Source: Microbacterium sp.
GTDB lineage: Bacteria > Actinomycetota > Actinomycetes > Actinomycetales > Microbacteriaceae
Assembly: GCF_011620665.1 (NCBI RefSeq)
Contig: NZ_WOYQ01000021.1
Coordinates: 20,964 to 84,963 of the forward strand
Direction of reading: 5' to 3'
Length of the DNA stretch: 64,000 bases
The translations under genes were made by a program, and so were the position numbers. The first letter of the stretch is position 1. Each line of letters starts with the position of its first letter. The notes beneath the pieces were generated by a model. The model was not told where the DNA came from. It did not search any database and saw only the letters and a program-made list of their open reading frames with translations. This document shows positions 8,555-16,822 of this stretch, in pieces.

Positions 8555-9184
8555 ATGAGTGAGACTGCCCCTGCCCGCCCACGCCCCCGGGCTTTCTGGT
8601 CCGATGTGCGCTTCCTCGTCGGCGTCGGCCTGATCGTCGTGTCCATCGCCGGAGTCTGGGTCGTCGTCGCAGCGGCGCGGCAGACCGTTCCGGTCTTCGC
8701 CGCATCGCGCACGATCGTGCCGGGTGAGATCGTGACCTCCGGCGATCTGCAGGTCGTCGAGGTCGCGCTCGGCCGGATAGAGGATGCGTATGCGTCGCCC
8801 GCGAGCTTCGAACCCGGATCCGTGGCCCTCCGCACCGTCACGGCGGGAGAACTGGTGCCGCGGACCGCGATCGGCGCGGCCGAGCAGGCGCGCACCACCA
8901 CGGTCGTGGTGACCAGTGCCACCGCGCTCCCGGCAGCGGTGGGCGCCGGCACGACGGTCGAGGTCTGGGCGGCCCCGCAAATCGAACGCGGAGTCTTCGA
9001 CGTCCCTCGGATCCTGGTCGCCTCGGCGACCGTGGTGTCGGTCGACGACGAGGCGTCGGTGATGGGGAGCGCGGGGAGGGCTGTCGAGCTCGTGATCGAG
9101 CGAGCCGATGTCGCCGACACGCTCGCGGCCGTCGCGGCCGGCGCGAGCATGTCGATCGTGCCGACGGCGGGGATCGCTCGATGA
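8555..9184 (+). CDS. SAF domain-containing membrane protein (CpaB/RcpC-like)
   Basis: 209 residues from ATG 8555 (an in-frame ATG 8546 would add three). A single membrane segment (about 18-43, FLVGVGLIVVSIAGVWVVVAA) is followed by an extracytoplasmic SAF/CpaB-type domain: VPVFAASRTIVPGEIVTSGDLQVVEV, then the beta-clip region GELVPRTAIG. CpaB/RcpC proteins belong to Flp/Tad pilus machines. The gene overlaps the CpaE-like ATPase by ATGA, so the two are translated together. No TadA, TadB, TadC or pilin gene is in the window, so this looks like a detached pair. Confidence 0.8.
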   Translation: MSETAPARPRPRAFWSDVRFLVGVGLIVVSIAGVWVVVAAARQTVPVFAASRTIVPGEIVTSGDLQVVEVALGRIEDAYASPASFEPGSVALRTVTAGELVPRTAIGAAEQARTTTVVVTSATALPAAVGAGTTVEVWAAPQIERGVFDVPRILVASATVVSVDDEASVMGSAGRAVELVIERADVADTLAAVAAGASMSIVPTAGIAR

Positions 9185-10443
9185 GCGCGGTGATCGTCGC
9201 GGTCGACGGGAGGCGCGGGCGTGCGCTCGCGGACGAGTTGGAGCTTGAGGGCGCGCAGGTGCGGCTCGTCGTCGCCCCGAATGAACCCGCTGCGGCGGTT
9301 GCGGACGCGATGGCCGGGCCGGAGGCGGCGCAGCTGCTCGGAGAGCTGGCCCGTGTCGACCTGCTGATCGTCTCGGCGGACCGCTCCTCGTTGACGGCGC
9401 AGCTCGTCGCGGCATGCGATCGATTCGGTGTGCGGATCATCGCGCTGTGTCTGCGCGACGACCAGCGCCGCCTGGCGCGCATGTTCGGCGTCGGAATCGG
9501 TGAGGCGGGTGCCGATGCCGCATCCCTGTTGGCGACGCCGACGATCGCGGCGGATGCCGCTCCCTCCGCCCGCGGCCGTGTCATCGCCGTCTGGGGTCCC
9601 GCCGGCGCGCCCGGCCGGACCCGGGTCGCGGTCGAACTCGCCTGCGAGTTGGCCAGGGACGGGCGCTCGGTCGCGTTGATCGATGCCGACTCGCACGCGC
9701 CGTCGATGGCGCTCGTGACGGGGCTGGCTGACGAAGGACCAGGATTTGCGGCGGCGTGCCGACAGGCGGAGCGGGGCACGCTGACCGTTGCCGAGCTCGC
9801 ACGCATCGCCGTGCCGCTCGGTGCGGTGGAGGTGCTGACGGGTGTGAACCGCCCCGGCCGGTGGCCTGAACTGAGCCGCGAGCGCGTGCGCGGAGCACTC
9901 GGCGTCTGCCGGGAGTGGGTGACCGATGCCATCGTGGACGTGGCTTCGCCCCTGGAGAGCGATGAGGAGATCGTGAGCGATCTCGACGGCCCCAGGCGCA
10001 ACGCGGCCACGCTCGCCGTGCTCGCCGAGGCCGATGTGATCATCGCCGTCGTCGCCGCGGATCCGACGAGTGTGTCGCGGTTCGTGCGCGGCTATGGGGA
10101 GCTGCGCGCCGTTGCCGGGTCGACCCCGGTGCGCGTCGTCGTGAACAAAGCGCGCACCGGAGCGCTCGGCATCGACGCGCGCGGGCAGGTGCGCCGAACG
10201 CTGGAACGCTATCTCGGCGTCGACCACCTCTGGTTCCTGCCGTGGGATGTCAAGGCGGCCGACGCGGCGCTCCTGGCCGCACAGCCCATCGCGCAGGTCG
10301 CAGGGCGGTCAGCCTTCTCGGCGGCGCTGCGCCGTTTCGTGGGGGAGGCGGTCGACCCTCCGGTGCGTGTGCGTGACACCCGCGAGGGGCGGCACTCTCG
10401 GCGGGGTCCTTCGCGCGCTCGAGTCACTCACCGCGCGGCCTGA
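9181..10443 (+). CDS. CpaE/TadZ-like MinD-superfamily P-loop protein
   Basis: 420 residues. Residues 1-115 look like the receiver-like N-terminal domain of CpaE/TadZ. From about 132 there is a MinD/ParA-type ATPase: WGPAGAPGRT at 138-147, ALIDADSHAPSMA at 165-177, and VVVNKARTG later. The Walker A is deviant: the usual KGGxGKT is GPAGAPGRT, with Arg in place of the conserved Lys, so nucleotide hydrolysis is uncertain. It starts inside the SAF stop (ATGA). Likely a polar or pilus-associated localisation factor; partner genes are elsewhere. Confidence 0.75.
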   Translation: MSAVIVAVDGRRGRALADELELEGAQVRLVVAPNEPAAAVADAMAGPEAAQLLGELARVDLLIVSADRSSLTAQLVAACDRFGVRIIALCLRDDQRRLARMFGVGIGEAGADAASLLATPTIAADAAPSARGRVIAVWGPAGAPGRTRVAVELACELARDGRSVALIDADSHAPSMALVTGLADEGPGFAAACRQAERGTLTVAELARIAVPLGAVEVLTGVNRPGRWPELSRERVRGALGVCREWVTDAIVDVASPLESDEEIVSDLDGPRRNAATLAVLAEADVIIAVVAADPTSVSRFVRGYGELRAVAGSTPVRVVVNKARTGALGIDARGQVRRTLERYLGVDHLWFLPWDVKAADAALLAAQPIAQVAGRSAFSAALRRFVGEAVDPPVRVRDTREGRHSRRGPSRARVTHRAA

Positions 10444-10454
10444 GCGCGTGGATC

Positions 10455-10460
10455 TAGGCT
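10455..10460 (+). promoter_or_regulatory. Leaderless -10 element (TAGGCT) of the PdtaS-like kinase
   Basis: TAGGCT ends 6 nt before GTG 10467; no ribosome binding site is present. Confidence 0.65.
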
Positions 10461-10466
10461 GGACGC

Positions 10467-11963
10467 GTGTCGACACTCAGCGATCTCGTCTACGCCCAGG
10501 GCCGCTCGAGCGAGCAGGATATCGAGTGGCTGCACCGTCTGGTCGGGGACGGACAACTCCTGGCCGACCTCGCGTTCGCCGACATCGTCATCTGGGTGCC
10601 CACCATGAGCGACGATTCGTTCGTCGCTGTCGCGCACACTCGTCCTGGGGGCGCGGCGACGCTGTTCTACCGCGATATCGTCGGTGACCTCGTCCGTCCG
10701 CAGTGGCGCACGCAGGTGCGGGATGCCTTCACCCAGGCCCGCATCGTCGATTCGGCTTCGCCGGACTGGTTCGAGGAAACGCCGACGCGCGTGCGTGCCG
10801 TGCCGATCGTCCGGGAGCGGGCCACGGCGGATCGGGCGGCGACGGTCATCGGGGTGCTCACCCGCCACACCAACCTGGGCGAGGCGCGCACCCCTTCGCG
10901 CCAGCAGATCACCTTCAACGATTGCGCCGACGACCTGTTCGGAATGATCGCCGCCGCTGACTTTCCCGACCTCGCTGCGCCGACATCCCCCCGACGGGGC
11001 GCCCCGCGTGCCTCGGACGGTCTGATCCGACTCGACGCGGACGCGATCGCCACCTTCGCAAGCCCCAACGCCCTTTCGGCATTCAACAGGCTCGGGTTCG
11101 AGGACGAGCTCGAGGGGGAGTCGCTTCTCGAGGTGGCATCGGCTCTCCTTCCCTCCCAGCGTCAATACGACGAGTCCCTGCCGATTGTGATGGCCGGCCG
11201 TGCTCCGTGGCGCGCCGATCTCGAAGCGCGCGGCGTCACGGTGTCGCTGCGCAGCATCCCGCTGCGCGAGCACGGCAGCCGGATCGGGGCGATAGTCCTC
11301 TGCCGTGATGTGACGGAGATCCGTCACCAGGAGCAGGAGCTCATCACCAAGGACGCAACGATTCGGGAGATCCACCATCGCGTCAAGAACAACCTGCAGA
11401 CGGTTGCCTCGTTGCTGCGCATCCAGTCGCGTCGCACATATTCCGACGAGGCCCGCGACGCGCTCACCCAAGCCATGCGCCGTGTGTCCGCGATCGCGGT
11501 CGTCCATGACACGCTGTCGGCGGGGCTCGCGCAGGACGTCGACTTCGACGAGGTCTTCAACCAGGTGCTGAAGCTCGTGGCCGAAGTGGCGGCATCACCC
11601 AATACGCGAGCACGCACCCTGAAGAGCGGCACTTTCGGGACACTGCCCAGCGAGTACGCGACACCGCTCGCGCTGGCGCTCACCGAGCTTGTCACCAATG
11701 CCGTTGAGCACGGTCTGGCGGACAAGGAGGGCGAGGTCGAGATCAGCGCCGCCCGCAGCGAGGAACGCCTCGAGGTGCGCGTCCGCGACAACGGCGTAGG
11801 GCTCCCCGAAGGGCAGGTCGGTCAGGGGCTGGGCACGCAGATCGTGCGCACCCTCATCCAGGGAGAACTCGGCGGCACGATCGATTGGCACACGATCACC
11901 GGCAGCGGCACCGAGGTGACCATCGACATTCCACTCCGCTACATCGACCGAGCGGTGAACTGA
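10467..11963 (+). CDS. pdtaS: PdtaS-like sensor histidine kinase
   Basis: 498 residues, close to mycobacterial PdtaS (about 500). Order: N-terminal GAF-like domain (about 1-160), PAS-like domain (about 190-285, ending GAIVLCRDVTEIR), HisKA_2 dimerisation helices with the phosphoacceptor motif EIHHRVKNN (301-309), then HATPase with the N-box ALTELVTNAVEHG and G-boxes DNGVGL and GQGLGTQIV. No membrane segment, so it is a cytosolic sensor. The known partner is the ANTAR antiterminator PdtaR, not in this window. It converges on whiB, matching the mycobacterial pdtaS-whiB1 arrangement. Confidence 0.92.
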   Translation: MSTLSDLVYAQGRSSEQDIEWLHRLVGDGQLLADLAFADIVIWVPTMSDDSFVAVAHTRPGGAATLFYRDIVGDLVRPQWRTQVRDAFTQARIVDSASPDWFEETPTRVRAVPIVRERATADRAATVIGVLTRHTNLGEARTPSRQQITFNDCADDLFGMIAAADFPDLAAPTSPRRGAPRASDGLIRLDADAIATFASPNALSAFNRLGFEDELEGESLLEVASALLPSQRQYDESLPIVMAGRAPWRADLEARGVTVSLRSIPLREHGSRIGAIVLCRDVTEIRHQEQELITKDATIREIHHRVKNNLQTVASLLRIQSRRTYSDEARDALTQAMRRVSAIAVVHDTLSAGLAQDVDFDEVFNQVLKLVAEVAASPNTRARTLKSGTFGTLPSEYATPLALALTELVTNAVEHGLADKEGEVEISAARSEERLEVRVRDNGVGLPEGQVGQGLGTQIVRTLIQGELGGTIDWHTITGSGTEVTIDIPLRYIDRAVN

Positions 11964-12005
11964 GTGGCCGGGTTATGAGGCTCGGCGTGCGCGGGCGGCG
12001 CGGCG
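11964..12005. repeat. Copy 1 of a 42-bp direct repeat
   Basis: Identical over 42 bp to 12038-12079, offset 74 bp. This copy lies immediately after the pdtaS stop and is non-coding. It duplicates the last ten codons and stop of whiB on the minus strand plus flanking bases. Confidence 0.9.
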
Positions 12006-12016
12006 TCACCTTCTGG

Positions 12017-12031
12017 CGGCCCTGCGGGCCG
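12017..12031. terminator. Hairpin between the convergent pdtaS and whiB genes
   Basis: CGGCCC-TGC-GGGCCG is a perfect 6-bp stem, with further TCACC...GGTGA complementarity outside it. It lies between the two copies of the 42-bp repeat and could terminate transcription in both directions. Confidence 0.5.
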
Positions 12032-12037
12032 GTGATG

Positions 12038-12079
12038 GTGGCCGGGTTATGAGGCTCGGCGTGCGCGGGCGGCGCGGCG
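12038..12079. repeat. Copy 2 of the 42-bp direct repeat, overlapping the whiB 3-prime end
   Basis: GTGGCCGGGTTATGAGGCTC and the following 22 bases repeat 11964-12005 exactly. This copy contains the whiB stop codon and the codons for its basic C-terminal tail. Confidence 0.9.
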
Positions 12080-12295
12080 CTTCAACGCACGTCGCTCGTC
12101 TTCTGACAGGCCGCCCCACACACCCGAATCCTGACCGGTCTCGAGAGCGTACTGCAGGCAGATCTCGGTGACTGTGCAGCGTGCGCACACGGACTTGGCC
12201 TTCTCGATCTGGTCAACAGCGGGACCCGTGTTCCCCACCGGGAAGAACAGTTCGGGGTCGACGGTCAGGCAGGCGGATTTGTCGCGCCAATCCAT
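12047..12295 (-). CDS. whiB: WhiB-family iron-sulfur transcriptional regulator, WhiB1-like
   Basis: 82 residues with the full WhiB set: four cluster cysteines C9, C37, C40 and C46 (CARC plus flanking), the G-rich turn GVWGG (58-62), and a basic C-terminal tail KRRAARARRAS for DNA binding. WhiB proteins bind a 4Fe-4S cluster sensitive to O2 and NO and act with the primary sigma factor. Length and its position beside pdtaS point to WhiB1. ATG 12295 has AGGAGC 5 nt upstream. Its final codons lie in the 42-bp repeat. Confidence 0.95.
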   Translation of the reverse strand: MDWRDKSACLTVDPELFFPVGNTGPAVDQIEKAKSVCARCTVTEICLQYALETGQDSGVWGGLSEDERRALKRRAARARRAS

Positions 12296-12419
12296 AAGGT
12301 GCTCCTAGATGCGGGATTCGAAGTGAGAGAGGGCGGTGACGCGATGCGTCGATTACCCTGGTGGGTGTGCGAGCCGGAATGCTCGCCCCACTTCGCTGTG
12401 GGAGCACACTGCTTCACCC

Positions 12420-12448
12420 ATGATCCCATGCACACTCGCATGAATCAA
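12420..12448 (-). promoter_or_regulatory. Promoter of whiB
   Basis: On the minus strand TTGATT and GATCAT are separated by 17 nt. The predicted start near 12413 leaves an untranslated leader of about 117 nt, the longest clear leader here. A small CGAGC/GCTCG hairpin lies within it. Unlike most genes in the window whiB is leadered, which leaves room for mRNA-level control. Confidence 0.45.
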
Positions 12449-12532
12449 GGGTGAACACGGCAGTTGTGCCCGATTTGCCGAGTTCCGGTGGGGCGGGCCC
12501 CTCCGAAGCACCCTGAACCCGAGGAAGATTCC

Positions 12533-12919
12533 GTGTCGACATCGCCCGCCGAACGTCTCGCGGCCGTGCTGGTCGGCCTTGAGGGGCTTGCGCTGGCGAT
12601 CCTCGCAGGCTGGCAGGTGCTGGCGCTCGCCGGGGGCGACACCGTATCGGTGAGCAGCGCTGTGGCGTTGCTGGTTCTGACCCTCGTGGGCGCCGCCGCC
12701 GTGATCGCGTTCGCGATCGGGATTGCGCGCGGACAGTCGTGGGGGCGCTCCGGTGGGGTCGTGACTCAGCTTCTCGTACTCGCGGTGGCCGGAGGAGCCT
12801 TGACGGGTGCGGATGCGCAACCCGTCACCGCGATCGTGCTGGCTGTTCCTGCTCTGGTGACGCTGGCGATGCTGGTCGCCGCGGCACGCCGCGGAGGCAC
12901 CCGGCGCGGCTCCGAGTGA
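12533..12919 (+). CDS. Small four-helix membrane protein of unknown function
   Basis: 128 residues with four predicted membrane helices: LAAVLVGLEGLALAILAGWQ, AVALLVLTLVGAAAVIAFAI, VVTQLLVLAVAGGAL and AIVLAVPALVTLAMLVA, ending in a basic tail. The track ORF adds 23 upstream codons, but GTG 12533 (VSTSPAERLAAV) has GAGGAA at 6 nt spacing. It is conserved in related actinobacteria without known function. Its stop abuts the stop of the convergent peroxiredoxin with no gap. Confidence 0.75.
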   Translation: MSTSPAERLAAVLVGLEGLALAILAGWQVLALAGGDTVSVSSAVALLVLTLVGAAAVIAFAIGIARGQSWGRSGGVVTQLLVLAVAGGALTGADAQPVTAIVLAVPALVTLAMLVAAARRGGTRRGSE

Positions 12920-13384
12920 TCACTTCGCGCCGAGCAGGCTCCGCAGGCGCGCGACGTGCCCCGTGGCGTTCACGTTGTACAGTGCGTGCTCGATGCGGCC
13001 GTCCGCTGCCACCACGAAGGTCGACCGGATGACCCCCTCGACCACCCTGCCGTAGTTCATCTTCTCGCCCCACGCGCCGTAGGCGTCGTGGACGGTGTGG
13101 TCGGGATCGCTGAGGAGTGTGTAGGGGAGTGCGTCGCGCTCGCGGAAGGCGCGCAGGGTCGCCGGATCGTCCCGGGAGATTCCCACCACGGTGTAACCCG
13201 CGGCCTGGAGCGGGACGAGGCTGTCGCGGAAGTCGCACGCCTCCGTCGTGCAGCCGGGAGTCATGGCGGCTGGGTAGAAGAACACGATGACGTCGCCTCG
13301 GAGGTCCGAGAGTGCGACATCGTTCCCGTCCTGGTCGGGCAACGTGAATCGGGGGGCGAGTGACCCGGGTTCGAGGCGCGGCAT
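12920..13384 (-). CDS. bcp: Thiol peroxidase, Bcp/PrxQ-type peroxiredoxin
   Basis: 154 residues, thioredoxin fold. The peroxidatic cysteine C45 lies in YPAAMTPGCTTEACDF, and C50 five residues later is the resolving cysteine of atypical 2-Cys Bcp enzymes. It reduces H2O2 and organic hydroperoxides with thioredoxin or mycothiol-linked donors. The start ATG 13384 has TAGGCT 6 nt upstream on the minus strand. It has its own promoter and follows rsgA by 9 bp, so read-through from the aroA-rsgA operon is also possible. Confidence 0.92.
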   Translation of the reverse strand: MPRLEPGSLAPRFTLPDQDGNDVALSDLRGDVIVFFYPAAMTPGCTTEACDFRDSLVPLQAAGYTVVGISRDDPATLRAFRERDALPYTLLSDPDHTVHDAYGAWGEKMNYGRVVEGVIRSTFVVAADGRIEHALYNVNATGHVARLRSLLGAK

Positions 13385-13390
13385 GGGCTC

Positions 13391-13396
13391 AGCCTA
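13391..13396 (-). promoter_or_regulatory. Leaderless -10 element (TAGGCT) of bcp
   Basis: TAGGCT on the minus strand ends 6 nt before ATG 13384. It overlaps the last codons and stop of rsgA. Confidence 0.6.
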
Positions 13397-14449
13397 CGCG
13401 CGCCCGTCTCCGGAGAAAGTCGTGAGCAGCCGTTGCAGCGAGTCGAGGCGTGCCATGCCGCGATCGCCGAGGCGTCCCTCCGCGACGGCTTCGGCAATGG
13501 CGCAGTCGGGGGCGTCGCGGAGGTGCGTGCAGCCGCGCGGGCATTCTTCTGCGACGGCGGCGAGATCGGTGAACGCCGCGAGGATGCTCGCGGGATCGAC
13601 GTGTCCGAGGCCGAACGAGCGGACTCCCGGGGTGTCGATGACCCACCCGCGGCCGTCGGTGCTCTGGTAGCGCAGCGAGACAGTCGAACTGGAGGTGTGG
13701 CGCCCGCGCCCGGTGACTTCGTTGACGTGGCCGGTCGCACGCAGTGCACTCGGCACAAGCGCGTTCACGAGCGTGGATTTGCCCACGCCGGAGTGCCCGA
13801 CGAAGACCGTGGAGTGGCCCTCGAGGCGCCTTCCGATCGCCTCGAGCGGCATGCCCTCCGGGCTGCTCCGGAAGATCTCCAGCCTGTCGAGGCCCTCGAA
13901 GTGTCCGAGGAAGGACGTCGGGTCGGCCAGATCGGTCTTGGTGACCACGAGCAGGGGATGGATGCCGGCATCCAACGCGGCTATCAGGTACCGATCGACG
14001 AGCCGTGGTCGGGGCTCCGGATCGGCCGCCGCGACCACGATGAGCATCTGATCGGCGTTCGCGACGATGATGCGCTCGACCTGGTCGGTGTCGTCTGCGC
14101 TTCGGCGCAGCAGTGACGTGCGCTCCTGGATGCCGACGATCCGCGCCAGGGTTCCGTCATCACCCGTCGAGTCGCCCACGATGCGTGCGCGGTCCCCGGT
14201 GACGATCGGCTGTGTGCGCAGGTCCCGCGCGCGCGTGGCGAGCACCAGGTGCTCGTCGGATCCGTCTTCATCTACGAGCACCGTGTAGCGGCCGCGGTCG
14301 ACGCCCAGCACGCGGGCGATCTGGGCGTCTGCGTGCACCGGCCGCCGCTTCGTGCGGGGTCGGTTGGCTTTGGGGTTCGGGCGGACGCGGATGTCGGATT
14401 CGTCGAAGTCGTCGTCGTCTTCGTCTTCGGGGGCTTCCCACCAGTTCAT
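13394..14449 (-). CDS. rsgA: Ribosome small subunit-dependent GTPase RsgA
   Basis: 351 residues. Circularly permuted GTPase order is visible: G4 TKTD (170-173) precedes the P-loop GHSGVGKST (218-226) and G3 DTPG (272-275). An N-terminal OB-fold spans about 45-110, and the zinc knuckle uses C303, C307, H309 and C316. RsgA checks late 30S assembly and releases RbfA. The N-terminus is unusually acidic (EDEDDDDFDESD). The gene starts 9 nt after the aroA stop, so it is in operon with aroA. Confidence 0.95.
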   Translation of the reverse strand: MNWWEAPEDEDDDDFDESDIRVRPNPKANRPRTKRRPVHADAQIARVLGVDRGRYTVLVDEDGSDEHLVLATRARDLRTQPIVTGDRARIVGDSTGDDGTLARIVGIQERTSLLRRSADDTDQVERIIVANADQMLIVVAAADPEPRPRLVDRYLIAALDAGIHPLLVVTKTDLADPTSFLGHFEGLDRLEIFRSSPEGMPLEAIGRRLEGHSTVFVGHSGVGKSTLVNALVPSALRATGHVNEVTGRGRHTSSSTVSLRYQSTDGRGWVIDTPGVRSFGLGHVDPASILAAFTDLAAVAEECPRGCTHLRDAPDCAIAEAVAEGRLGDRGMARLDSLQRLLTTFSGDGRA

Positions 14450-14458
14450 CGGGGCGGG

Positions 14459-15826
14459 TCAGCTGTCCGCGGCCAGGAGTCGCTGCCACAGCCGGGGGAA
14501 TTCGGGCATGGTCTTCGCAGTCGTGCCGATGTCGTCGACCTGCACTCCCGGAACGCGCAGCCCGATGATGGCACCGGCCGTCGCAATGCGGTGATCGTGG
14601 TGGGCCTGCCAGACGCCGCCGTGCAGCGGCCGGGGGACCACGCGTATGCCATCGGGGAGTTCCTCGGCGTCGCCGCCGAGCGAGCGCAGGTTGGACACCA
14701 GTGCGGCGATGCGGTCCGTCTCGTGCCCGCGGATGTGTCCGATGCCGTGGAGTGTCGTCGGGGCGTCGGCGAAGGCGGCCAGCGCGAAAAGTGCGGGCGT
14801 CAACTCGCTCGCGGTGGTGAGGTCCAGGTCGACGCCGGCGATTCGTCCCGTGCCGGCGACGCTGAGCGCGCCGGCGCGTCGAGACGTCCGCGCGCCGAGA
14901 AGCGACAGGATCTCAGGGAGCAGTGCACCCGGCTGGGTGGAGCTGGCCGGCCAGCCGGGGATCGTGACCACGCCGCCGACGACGAGGGCCGCCGCGAGGA
15001 ACGGCGCCGCATTGGAGAGGTCGGGTTCGATGACGGCGTCTCGCCCACGCGGGGTGCCCGCAGGGACGACCCACTCGTTGGGGGTCGGCCGCTCGACGTG
15101 CACGCCACGCCGCGCGAGCGTGTCGATCGTCATGTCGATATGCGGAAGGCTCGGCAGGCGGTCGCCGGAGTGGATGAGGTGCAAGCCGACGTCGAAGCGG
15201 GGCGCCGCCAGCAGAAGCCCCGACACGAACTGGCTCGAGCCGCTCGCGTCGATGGTGACCTCGCCGCCGCGGATGTGCCCGCGTCCGCGGACGGTGAACG
15301 GCAGCGACCAGGTGCCGCCGTCATCGATGTCGGCACCTATCTCCCGCAGCGCCTTGATCATCGTGCCCATTGGTCGGTGAAGTGCCGTGGGGTGCGCAGT
15401 GATGGTCACGTCGCCCGTCGCAAGCCCGGCGATCGGGGCGATGAAACGCATGACAGTCCCGGCTTGGCCGCAGTCGATGACGCTGTGCCCACGGAAGTGC
15501 GCGGGGGGAGTGACCTGCAGGTCGGGGCCGAATTCGCCGCTGCCGGAGATCTCATCGATTTCTACGCCGAGCAGTCTCAGCGCTTCGATCATGCGGGCGG
15601 AATCGTCTGAGTGGAGGGGCGCGGTGAGCGTGCTCGGCCCGTCCGCGATCGCGGCCAGGACCAGCTTGCGGTTGGTGAGGGACTTGGATCCGGGGACTGA
15701 GATCGTCGACTCGAGCGGCCCCGCGACGCTCGGCGCATCCCAGAACCCGTTCGTCGACGTCAGCCCTCCCGCACGGCGCGGGTTGAGGGATGAGGAGGAA
15801 TCTGGGGAATACCCGGGAGCGGTCAT
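14459..15826 (-). CDS. aroA: 3-phosphoshikimate 1-carboxyvinyltransferase (EPSP synthase)
   Basis: 455 residues, two inverse alpha/beta domains. The phosphoenolpyruvate-binding motif [16 protein letters not shown] begins near residue 44, and [16 protein letters not shown] is the second family signature. It joins shikimate-3-phosphate and PEP in aromatic amino acid synthesis. The first 40 residues are a poorly conserved, Ser/Gly-rich extension. ATG 15826 has TAGGGT 8 nt upstream. The start overlaps the putative SigH-type promoter for the divergent sigma gene, so the two could interfere. Confidence 0.95.
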   Translation of the reverse strand: MTAPGYSPDSSSSLNPRRAGGLTSTNGFWDAPSVAGPLESTISVPGSKSLTNRKLVLAAIADGPSTLTAPLHSDDSARMIEALRLLGVEIDEISGSGEFGPDLQVTPPAHFRGHSVIDCGQAGTVMRFIAPIAGLATGDVTITAHPTALHRPMGTMIKALREIGADIDDGGTWSLPFTVRGRGHIRGGEVTIDASGSSQFVSGLLLAAPRFDVGLHLIHSGDRLPSLPHIDMTIDTLARRGVHVERPTPNEWVVPAGTPRGRDAVIEPDLSNAAPFLAAALVVGGVVTIPGWPASSTQPGALLPEILSLLGARTSRRAGALSVAGTGRIAGVDLDLTTASELTPALFALAAFADAPTTLHGIGHIRGHETDRIAALVSNLRSLGGDAEELPDGIRVVPRPLHGGVWQAHHDHRIATAGAIIGLRVPGVQVDDIGTTAKTMPEFPRLWQRLLAADS

Positions 15827-15832
15827 CGGGTT
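15806..15832 (+). promoter_or_regulatory. SigR/SigH-type promoter upstream of the sigma factor gene
   Basis: GGAAT (15806-15810) and GTT (15830-15832) are separated by 19 nt, close to the SigR consensus GGAAT-N18-GTT. An overlapping reading is GGGAAT-N18-GGTT. A transcript from near 15840 would carry GTG 15873 with its strong ribosome site. This suggests thiol-stress autoregulation. Confidence 0.5.
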
Positions 15833-15834
15833 CT

Positions 15835-15840
15835 ACCCTA
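15835..15840 (-). promoter_or_regulatory. -10 element (TAGGGT) of aroA
   Basis: TAGGGT on the minus strand ends 8 nt before ATG 15826, consistent with a very short or absent leader. Confidence 0.45.
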
Positions 15841-15915
15841 ACGAACCTCACGACATCGCTGGAAGGAGCCGCGTGACGGCCGCAGCCACACCGATGCTCA
15901 CGCACGCCTCGGACA

Positions 15916-15921
15916 TAGACT
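15916..15921 (+). promoter_or_regulatory. Second, leaderless -10 element (TAGACT) of the sigma factor gene
   Basis: TAGACT lies 5 nt before GTG 15927 and 8 nt before ATG 15930, inside the reading frame that starts at GTG 15873. It predicts a shorter protein made constitutively. Confidence 0.5.
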
Positions 15922-15929
15922 GGCGCGTG

Positions 15930-16556
15930 ATGGAAGAGCAGGCGGCAACAGACCCGCAGACCCAGCCGGATCCGCAGAGCCAGGATCCTCGCACGCAGTT
16001 CGAGCAGCAGGCACTGCCGTTCATGGACCAGCTGTATGCCGCCGGCATGCGCATGACGCGCAACCCGGCCGACGCGGCCGACCTCGTGCAGGAGACGTTC
16101 GTGAAGGCCTTCGCATCGTGGTCGTCGTTCACACAGGGCACGAATCTCAAGGCGTGGCTCTACCGCATTCTCACGAACACCTACATCAACACCTACCGGA
16201 AGAAGCAGCGCGAGCTGTACCAGGGAACGATTGACGAGCTCGAGGACTGGCAGCTCGGCGGCGCTGAATCCACGACGGCATCCAGCTCCCGCTCGGCCGA
16301 GGCCGAGGCAATCGACCACATGCCGGCATCCGTCGTGAAGGACGCGCTCCAGTCCATTCCGGAGGACTTCCGTCTGGCGGTGTACCTCGCAGACGTCGAA
16401 GGATTCGCGTATCAAGAGATCGCGGACATCATGAAGACACCGATCGGCACGGTCATGAGCCGCCTGCACCGCGGCAGGCGCATGCTGCGTGATCTGCTCG
16501 CCGACTATGCACGAGAGCGCGGCATTGATGTGCCCGCCACGAGGAGAGCGAAATGA
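15930..16556 (+). CDS. sigH: RNA polymerase sigma factor, SigH/SigR (ECF, thiol-stress) type
   Basis: 208 residues from ATG 15930. Sigma region 2 is [30 protein letters not shown] followed by [25 protein letters not shown]. Region 4 is [44 protein letters not shown]. Both match M. tuberculosis SigH and Streptomyces SigR, which control thioredoxin and mycothiol genes. An in-frame GTG at 15873 with GGAAGGAG upstream would add 19 residues ([19 protein letters not shown]). Each start has its own candidate promoter. The stop overlaps the anti-sigma start (ATGA). Confidence 0.93.
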   Translation: MEEQAATDPQTQPDPQSQDPRTQFEQQALPFMDQLYAAGMRMTRNPADAADLVQETFVKAFASWSSFTQGTNLKAWLYRILTNTYINTYRKKQRELYQGTIDELEDWQLGGAESTTASSSRSAEAEAIDHMPASVVKDALQSIPEDFRLAVYLADVEGFAYQEIADIMKTPIGTVMSRLHRGRRMLRDLLADYARERGIDVPATRRAK

Positions 16557-16798
16557 GCGACTGCGGCTGCGACAAGGCACGCAAAGACCTGGAAGAGTAC
16601 CTCCGCAACGAGGTCTGCAAGACGCGGCACTCAGACATCACCGAGCACCTCGAGAATTGTCCGGCGTGCCGTGATGAAGCGCTCGTCGCGACGACGCTCA
16701 CGGCCGTCATCGCGCGCGCATGCAGGGAAAGTGCCCCGGACGAACTGCGCGATCAGGTGCTGGCGCGTCTGCGCGGCGGCCAGGCCGCGCACCACTGA
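16553..16798 (+). CDS. RsrA/RshA-type zinc anti-sigma factor
   Basis: 81 residues. The redox zinc motif H32-x3-C36-x2-C39 (HLENCPAC) with C22 ahead of it is the ZAS signature; C4 and C6 are additional cysteines near the N-terminus. In the family, oxidation forms a disulfide, releases zinc and frees the sigma factor. ATG 16553 overlaps the sigma stop as ATGA, the usual coupled arrangement that keeps sigma and anti-sigma in balance. It converges on kgd with a 24-nt gap. Confidence 0.92.
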   Translation: MSDCGCDKARKDLEEYLRNEVCKTRHSDITEHLENCPACRDEALVATTLTAVIARACRESAPDELRDQVLARLRGGQAAHH

Positions 16799-16822
16799 CC
16801 GCTGTCGGGTCGCGGCCCGGTC

